In this document: piece by piece, positions 18,268-23,222 of the stretch
Numbering within the stretch: position 1 is the stretch's first letter
Layout of the letters: the number at the start of each line of letters is the position of its first letter
DNA from: Hippea sp.
GTDB lineage: Bacteria; Campylobacterota_A; Desulfurellia; Desulfurellales; Hippeaceae
Reading direction: 5' to 3'
Assembly (NCBI GenBank): GCA_015486705.1
Contig: WFRG01000086.1
Coordinates: 1 to 23,222, forward strand
DNA length: 23,222 nucleotides
Program-made: the position numbers and the translations under genes
The notes under the pieces: model-generated
Seen by the model: only the letters and a program-made list of their open reading frames with translations
Databases searched by the model: none
What the model was told of the DNA's origin: nothing

Positions 18268-18296
18268 GTAATAAAAAATGCTTATATGTTTGACAA
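18268..18296 (-). promoter_or_regulatory. Possible sigma-70 promoter upstream of the macrodomain-liv operon
   Basis: On the minus strand TTGTCA (18296-18291) and TATTAC (18273-18268) are separated by 17 bases, matching 5/6 and 4/6 of the sigma-70 consensus. It lies in the largest intergenic gap, between the secreted-protein gene and the macrodomain gene, where a promoter for the long downstream run is expected. The region is AT-rich, so a chance match is possible. An 8-bp palindrome ACACGTGT follows at 18211-18218, just before the ribosome binding site. Confidence 0.4.
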
Positions 18297-18306
18297 CTAA
18301 AACTTT

Positions 18307-20202
18307 TCAATATTCTATTTTTGCAGCCGTTAATCTATCAACTTCCATTATTCCTCTTATAAAGCGATAGAAGAAGCTTGCTGGCAAACCAATGACTGAT
18401 ATTATGTAATCACCGTCTCTGCCAAATGCCACAAGCCTACCCTTAACGTCGCCTGACGACCAAACAAACTTTAGATTATCACCATTCAATTTGAACATCT
18501 TTATGTTATACCCCTGATAGTGTTGCTTGTTGATCGTTATATTGTGGGATAGGTAGTTTCTCATGCCTAAAACTTCATAGCCATCTTTCGTCTTTATAAC
18601 TTTTATGCTCTTGGGTATAACTGTTGAGTACCCTAAACTATACTCTGGTGTATAACCAGCCTTTCTGGCGCTACCATTTATGGGCTCAGGGTAACGCTCT
18701 ATAGAGCGCTCTCCACCGCCAAAGATATACGGTGCCTTATACGTTATCTTACCCTCGATCTCGTTGTAAACTTCAAGCTCCCTCGAGCTATTCACAAAAA
18801 CTATATCGTTACTCACTTTATAGAAGTTGTAAAAGCTATTCACATCAACGGGCAGGTTAAGTTTTGTGGCGGCAAACGTATTCAAATCAAGTTTGTATAT
18901 CGGACCATAAAACGGGCTTTTTATACTTGCCTTCTGTGCAATGAGCACGGGATTTCCTGAAAACCTATCAAAAAACCGGATATGGTAAGGCAGACCGTCT
19001 TTAATAATGTGGAACTTGCCATTTTTGATATAACCCAATGCTGACGACAGATTACCGTATCTATTGAAATTGCTTATGGCAACAAGATACTTGCCGTTAA
19101 CCTTTGCTGCATCGATGTTTATTATGTTGTATCCATAGCTAAAGTTGAACAACCTGTCGAACGAGTCGATATCAAACCTATATGCTGTAACCTTCGAACC
19201 TTGGACAACAAGTATGATATCCCCATATTTATCGTTAATTTTACCCATAAACATAGCTGTTGTGCCATAGCCTATGTTCTTATACAGAGCCACCTTGTAA
19301 GAAGAAGATGACATTTGTAGATTTGTATAAGGACTGTATAAGCCAAACTTATTGAGCATAGACTCCCAGAACGTTAACTTTGGTTGTAGCCTTAAATTAG
19401 ATGCAACCAAATTGTTAGAAGGTATATTCTCTACGTTAACCTGATTTAATACTGCGCGTGTTTTGTTATCTATATCCAAATTACCTATTTCTATAGCAGA
19501 GCCTGAATAGCCGTTGTAAAGCTTGTATCTGAGTTTCTCATGTTTAACCGTAGAAACCAGAAGCACCAAATCTGCATCAACAACACTGGCAAGCTTTTTT
19601 ATGGCCTCTTTTTCATATAGAGTATTTATTCGATTTTTAACAAAAGCGATTTGCAAAGTATCTGGACTTATAACAAGAAAACGACCTGTGCTGTTAAGCT
19701 TATCCTTAATTTGCAAATATATATAAGGATTTCTAGTTATTATGGCAATTCTGTAAGAAGGCTTTCCTGCAACCCACTGATCACCTACATGAGGCCTCCC
19801 ACCGTATATTTCCTTTGTGCCATTTGGTATTATACCCAAACCCAAAAAGTACTTTCTCTCCCTTTCTATACCCTGAGTAATAGTTGCAATAGACTTATGA
19901 TCGTAAACCTTGTTAATCGTCGCAAAGCATATTCCTTCCTTCAATTCTATAGGTTTATTTGAATTCAGAGGCACGAAACTACCTTCATTTATATAAACGT
20001 AGACAAAATAGTTTTTAAACAAACCATCATCAGAACCTTTATTTAAAATAAGCTTTTTACCATTAACCCCTACGATCTTCCCATCTACAACCTTGAGCTT
20101 TGTTAATATTTGGCTTGCCAAATTATCAAAAACAGCACTTGCATTTGATGCAAATGGAAAAACAAATAATAACACCAACAACGAAACTAAAATTTTTCTC
20201 AT
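18307..20202 (-). CDS. Secreted protein of unknown function, probable C-terminal beta-propeller
   Basis: I do not recognise a named family. The 631-residue product has a clear signal peptide (about 1-23, ending SNASA). Residues about 38-110 look like a small beta-barrel (VDGKIVGVNGKKLILNKGS and KEGICFATINKVYDHKSIATI), similar in feel to FlgT C-terminal-type domains. About 140-240 is an alpha/beta segment (TGRFLVISPDTLQIAFV, VVDADLVLLVSTVKHE). From about 290 on, repeated short beta-strands with aromatic and GDI/GKY turns suggest a VCBS/FG-GAP-like propeller. The likely location is periplasm or cell surface. Its ATG overlaps the valS stop as ATGA. The overall similarity to secreted VCBS-repeat proteins of delta-type proteobacteria is an impression, not a search result. 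Confidence 0.75.
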   Translation of the reverse strand: MRKILVSLLVLLFVFPFASNASAVFDNLASQILTKLKVVDGKIVGVNGKKLILNKGSDDGLFKNYFVYVYINEGSFVPLNSNKPIELKEGICFATINKVYDHKSIATITQGIERERKYFLGLGIIPNGTKEIYGGRPHVGDQWVAGKPSYRIAIITRNPYIYLQIKDKLNSTGRFLVISPDTLQIAFVKNRINTLYEKEAIKKLASVVDADLVLLVSTVKHEKLRYKLYNGYSGSAIEIGNLDIDNKTRAVLNQVNVENIPSNNLVASNLRLQPKLTFWESMLNKFGLYSPYTNLQMSSSSYKVALYKNIGYGTTAMFMGKINDKYGDIILVVQGSKVTAYRFDIDSFDRLFNFSYGYNIINIDAAKVNGKYLVAISNFNRYGNLSSALGYIKNGKFHIIKDGLPYHIRFFDRFSGNPVLIAQKASIKSPFYGPIYKLDLNTFAATKLNLPVDVNSFYNFYKVSNDIVFVNSSRELEVYNEIEGKITYKAPYIFGGGERSIERYPEPINGSARKAGYTPEYSLGYSTVIPKSIKVIKTKDGYEVLGMRNYLSHNITINKQHYQGYNIKMFKLNGDNLKFVWSSGDVKGRLVAFGRDGDYIISVIGLPASFFYRFIRGIMEVDRLTAAKIEY

Positions 20203-22820
20203 TTTTTTAATCCTTTTAATTGTTCCACAATTCCTTTAGTCTTATTGTAAAGTTTGGTAACCTCATTTAGCTCTTCCTTTTTCTCTTCTATTAGTTCCTT
20301 CGGTGCTTTTTCCAAGAAAGCACTGTTGTTCAGCTTACTGTTCAAGAAACTCATTGACTTTTCCTGTTTTTTAAGTAGCTTCATCAATCTATTCATCTCC
20401 TTATCAACATCTATATTACCCTCTACCGGCAGATAGATGTCTGCATAAACAGTAGATTGAACAACACATCTTTCTTGAGGCTTAGTAGTGATAGAAAGAT
20501 TCTCCACATTAGCTAAGGTATGTATATAGTTTTTGAAATTAATAAGTATGGACTGGGTATTCTCATTATCTGTCTTAATAAATACATTAACTTTCTTTGA
20601 TGGTGGTATATTGTACTCACTCCTCAAATTTCTTATAGCTTTAATAATATCAATAACGATATCCATTGCTGATTCCAACTCCTCTGCAATATCAGATTCC
20701 TTAAACTTCGGATACTCGGCAATCATTATGGATTCGCCCTTCTTATTGGGCAACTTTTGCCACAATTCCTCTGTAATAAACGGTATAAACGGATGCAACA
20801 GTCTCAAAATTATTTCAAAAACCTCAAGCAATGTGTATTTAATCGAATAAGAGAATTCATCATCCATGTGAACCTTGCTCATCTCTATGTAATAATCGCA
20901 AAACTCATGCCACGTGAACTGGTATATGGCGCTTGCCGCTTCGTTGAATTTGTACTGCTTTAACGCATCTTCAACCTTTTTAATTGTCTTTGCAAGCCTC
21001 GACTTGATCCAAACAGAAGCCTGAGAGAGTTTCTTTGGTTTTTCATCGAACGTCTGACCCTCTGTGTTCAGTCTTATGTACCTATACGCATTCCAGATCT
21101 TATTCATGAAACGCCTGTTGCCTTCGATCTTGTCTTCGGAAAGCTTAATATCCCTGCCTTGGGCAGCCAATATTGCAAGTGTAAATCTTAAAGAATCCGC
21201 ACCGTACTTTTCAACAACCTCAAGCGGATCAATAACATTACCCTTAGTTTTACTCATCTTTTGACCGTATTGATCCCTAACAAGCGCGTGAATATAGACA
21301 TCCCTGAACGGCACATCTTTCATAAAATGCAATCCCATCATCATCATGCGTGCAACCCAAAAGAATATGATATCAAAACCCGTAACAAGCAAACTCGTCG
21401 GATAAAAGCGTTTTAGATCTTCTGTCTGTTCAGGCCAGCCCAATGTTGACATAGGCCACAGGGCTGATGAGAACCACGTATCCAAAACGTCCTCTTCCTG
21501 CTTTATATTCTTGCTACCGCAATGCTCACAAACAGCAGGGTCTTCTTCAGAAACCGTGTACCTGCCACAATCCTCGCACTTCCACACAGGAATCCTATGA
21601 CCCCACCACAGCTGCCTCGATATACACCAATCCTTTATGTTGTACATCCACTCAAAATACGTTTTCTCCCAATTTTGGGGTATAAATTTCGTTTTACCAT
21701 CTTTCACGGCTTCAATTGCAGGCTCGGCTAACGGTTTTGTCCTAACAAACCACTGTTCAGAAACGTAAGGCTCTATTGTTGTTTTACACCTATAGCAGTG
21801 ACCGACGGCATGCTTGTGCTGGGCAACGTTTTTTATAAATCCCTTGCTCTCGAGCTCGGCAACAAGCTTCGATCGACACTCGAACCTATCTATGCCTTTG
21901 TAGTGTAAGGCTTCTTCTGTCATCCTACCATAATCATCAATTGCTACAACTATATCCAAGTCATGTCTCTTTCCAACCTCAAAGTCATTGGGGTCATGAG
22001 CAGGCGTAATCTTCACGACACCCGTACCAAACTCCATATCCACATACTCGTCAGCTATAACAGGAATAGGCTTGTTCTTTATCGGAAGTATCACTTTTTT
22101 GCCAACGATATCCTTATACCTCTCATCATTGGGGTTAACGGCCACAGCCGTGTCACCAAACATCGTTTCAGGCCTTGTCGTTGCAACAATTACACCGCCA
22201 CTGCCGTCTTCAAATGGATATTCAATATAATAAAGCTTTCCCTCTTCTTCTTTGTGTTCGACCTCTAAATCACTCAAAGCCGTATGACACCTTGGACACC
22301 AGTTGATTATATACTTATCCTTGTAAATCAACCCCTCTTTGTAAAGTTCCACAAAGACCTTTCTAACAGCCTTAGAAAGCTGCTCATCCATCGTAAAGCG
22401 CAAGCGAGACCAATCACAGCTTAAACCCAACCTCTTTATCTGTTCAACAATCCTATTGCCGTATTTTTCTTTCCATTCCCAAACCTTCTCGACAAATTTC
22501 TCTCTTCCCAAATCTTCCTTTTTTATGCCTTTGCTCGCCAAATCCTTCTCTACCATATTTTGCGTAGCAATACCTGCATGGTCGGTGCCAGGCACCCAGA
22601 GGACATTGTATCCTTTCATCCTCTTATATCTAACAATTATATCCTGCAACGTTCCATTCAATGCATGGCCAATATGCAAGGCCCCTGTGACGTTTGGAGG
22701 CGGGATAACAACACTAAAATTATCCACATCAGGATTATTTTTAGGCTTAAAGTAACCGTTTTCCTCCCAAAACTCATACCATTTAGTCTCAAACGCCGGA
22801 GAATATTTTGTATCTTCCAT
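20199..22820 (-). CDS. valS: Valyl-tRNA synthetase
   Basis: This class I enzyme charges tRNA-Val. It has 873 residues from the chosen start. The HIGH motif is HIGH at residues 49-52 (PPPNVTGALHIGHALNGTLQD), and the KMSKS loop reads KMSKTKGNVIDP near residue 525. The editing (CP1) domain contains TTRPETMFGDTAVAVNP. Cys pairs (CPRCH; CEDCG with CEHCG) suggest zinc knuckles. The C-terminus is a charged coiled coil typical of bacterial ValRS. A GTG at 22829 is in frame, but AGGTG lies 6 bases before the ATG at 22820, giving MEDTKYSP, which I prefer. It follows iorB by 12 bases. Confidence 0.97.
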   Translation of the reverse strand: MEDTKYSPAFETKWYEFWEENGYFKPKNNPDVDNFSVVIPPPNVTGALHIGHALNGTLQDIIVRYKRMKGYNVLWVPGTDHAGIATQNMVEKDLASKGIKKEDLGREKFVEKVWEWKEKYGNRIVEQIKRLGLSCDWSRLRFTMDEQLSKAVRKVFVELYKEGLIYKDKYIINWCPRCHTALSDLEVEHKEEEGKLYYIEYPFEDGSGGVIVATTRPETMFGDTAVAVNPNDERYKDIVGKKVILPIKNKPIPVIADEYVDMEFGTGVVKITPAHDPNDFEVGKRHDLDIVVAIDDYGRMTEEALHYKGIDRFECRSKLVAELESKGFIKNVAQHKHAVGHCYRCKTTIEPYVSEQWFVRTKPLAEPAIEAVKDGKTKFIPQNWEKTYFEWMYNIKDWCISRQLWWGHRIPVWKCEDCGRYTVSEEDPAVCEHCGSKNIKQEEDVLDTWFSSALWPMSTLGWPEQTEDLKRFYPTSLLVTGFDIIFFWVARMMMMGLHFMKDVPFRDVYIHALVRDQYGQKMSKTKGNVIDPLEVVEKYGADSLRFTLAILAAQGRDIKLSEDKIEGNRRFMNKIWNAYRYIRLNTEGQTFDEKPKKLSQASVWIKSRLAKTIKKVEDALKQYKFNEAASAIYQFTWHEFCDYYIEMSKVHMDDEFSYSIKYTLLEVFEIILRLLHPFIPFITEELWQKLPNKKGESIMIAEYPKFKESDIAEELESAMDIVIDIIKAIRNLRSEYNIPPSKKVNVFIKTDNENTQSILINFKNYIHTLANVENLSITTKPQERCVVQSTVYADIYLPVEGNIDVDKEMNRLMKLLKKQEKSMSFLNSKLNNSAFLEKAPKELIEEKKEELNEVTKLYNKTKGIVEQLKGLKK

Positions 22821-22832
22821 AACATTCACCTC

Positions 22833-23222
22833 TTACGAGTATTCTTCCGAAAGATTTAATCCATAACTAAATGCAGATTGATTCACTGTTCTCAATTTTT
22901 CAGGCAACACCTGATCTATCGCCTCTATAAAATGCTTCTCTTCTATTCCCATAAAACGTGACAAAAGCCCAAGTATTATGGTGTTTACAAGTCTTGAATT
23001 TCCGAGTCTATTTGCGTCTTTTATAAACCGCCTTTTTATCAGCTTCCTTACGCCCACCGTCTCAATCATGCCGTCTATACTATCCTCATCTATTGTCTGA
23101 CCAATTATCGGCACAATCCTGTCGTTAACAACAACTATGGAGTCATTATTCAAGTATCTAACCCATCGCAGCATCTCAACCTTCTCTGTTGCCAACATAA
23201 ACTGAACACTGCCCATTTTATC
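22833..23222 (-). CDS. iorB: Indolepyruvate ferredoxin oxidoreductase beta subunit, C-terminal part (runs off right edge)
   Basis: The reading frame stays open through the right edge (codons for Asp-Lys precede the first in-window Met), so the ATG at 23216 is internal and roughly 65 N-terminal residues are missing. The visible 130 residues match the gamma-domain fold of 2-oxoacid:ferredoxin oxidoreductases: the FMLATEKVEMLRWVRYL helix, NDSIVVVNDRIVPI, then NSRLVNTIILGLLSRFMGIEEKHFIEAIDQVLPEK with the typical small-subunit C-terminus. With IorA it oxidises aryl pyruvates from aromatic amino acids to acyl-CoA with ferredoxin. iorA is expected upstream, outside the window. A pyruvate-type gamma subunit is the alternative. 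Confidence 0.82.
   Translation of the reverse strand, partial: DKMGSVQFMLATEKVEMLRWVRYLNNDSIVVVNDRIVPIIGQTIDEDSIDGMIETVGVRKLIKRRFIKDANRLGNSRLVNTIILGLLSRFMGIEEKHFIEAIDQVLPEKLRTVNQSAFSYGLNLSEEYS

Noticed and set aside
20903..20922. CACGTGAA inside valS as a possible parS site
   Set aside because: About six mismatches to the 16-base consensus and position inside a conserved coding region; likely chance.
22821..22829. GTG start for valS three codons upstream of the ATG
   Set aside because: The GTG lies within the ribosome binding site itself; the ATG at 22820 has correct spacing.
22833..23216. A complete 127-residue protein starting at 23216
   Set aside because: The frame is open beyond the ATG to the window edge, and the family has a further N-terminal part, so this is a partial gene.

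Overview
This is a 23.2 kb stretch of AT-rich bacterial chromosome in which all 24 recognisable protein genes lie on the minus strand, so transcription runs from the right edge to the left. Coding density is very high. Most junctions are start/stop overlaps or gaps under 30 bases, and no stretch over 300 bases lacks a gene. I found no rRNA, tRNA, IS element, prophage or CRISPR array. The two largest gaps are about 106 bases (18201-18306) and 75 bases (7187-7261).

The organism is probably a strictly or largely anaerobic proteobacterium of the old delta/epsilon branches. My best guess is the Hippea/Desulfurella group. This is inference from the indolepyruvate:ferredoxin oxidoreductase, paired b' and b subunits next to parAB, F1 genes without atpB/atpE, the nadK-recN pair and low GC. 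No taxonomic marker is present that would settle it.

Layout in the direction of transcription: (1) 23222-18307 holds the C-terminal part of iorB, valS, and a secreted protein of unknown function joined to valS by an ATGA overlap. (2) After a small gap with a possible promoter comes a tightly packed run: a macrodomain protein, the branched-chain amino acid ABC transporter livH-livM-livG-livF, nadK, recN, murG, parA, parB, an ArsB/NhaD-type transporter with an extra N-terminal beta-sandwich, and a UspA-like protein. (3) After a hairpin with a U-rich tail comes the ATP synthase cluster atpF'-atpF-atpH-atpA-atpG-atpD-atpC, which continues by ATGA overlaps into tolQ-tolR-tolA. The tolA-like gene runs off the left edge.

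Functionally the window joins amino acid uptake and oxidation (Liv transporter, IorB), NADP supply (NadK), cell-wall synthesis (MurG), DNA repair (RecN), chromosome segregation (ParAB), ion transport, and two proton-motive-force machines, ATP synthase and Tol-Pal, whose genes are physically coupled.

The most notable observation is that livH has no ATG, GTG or TTG at its natural N-terminus. The conserved LivH sequence starts exactly at an ATA codon, placed 7 bases after a strong GGAGG and overlapping the macrodomain stop codon as ATAG. An automatic caller would probably choose a start 43 codons too late. Otherwise the window is mostly housekeeping; I do not see convincing evidence for a wholly new system.
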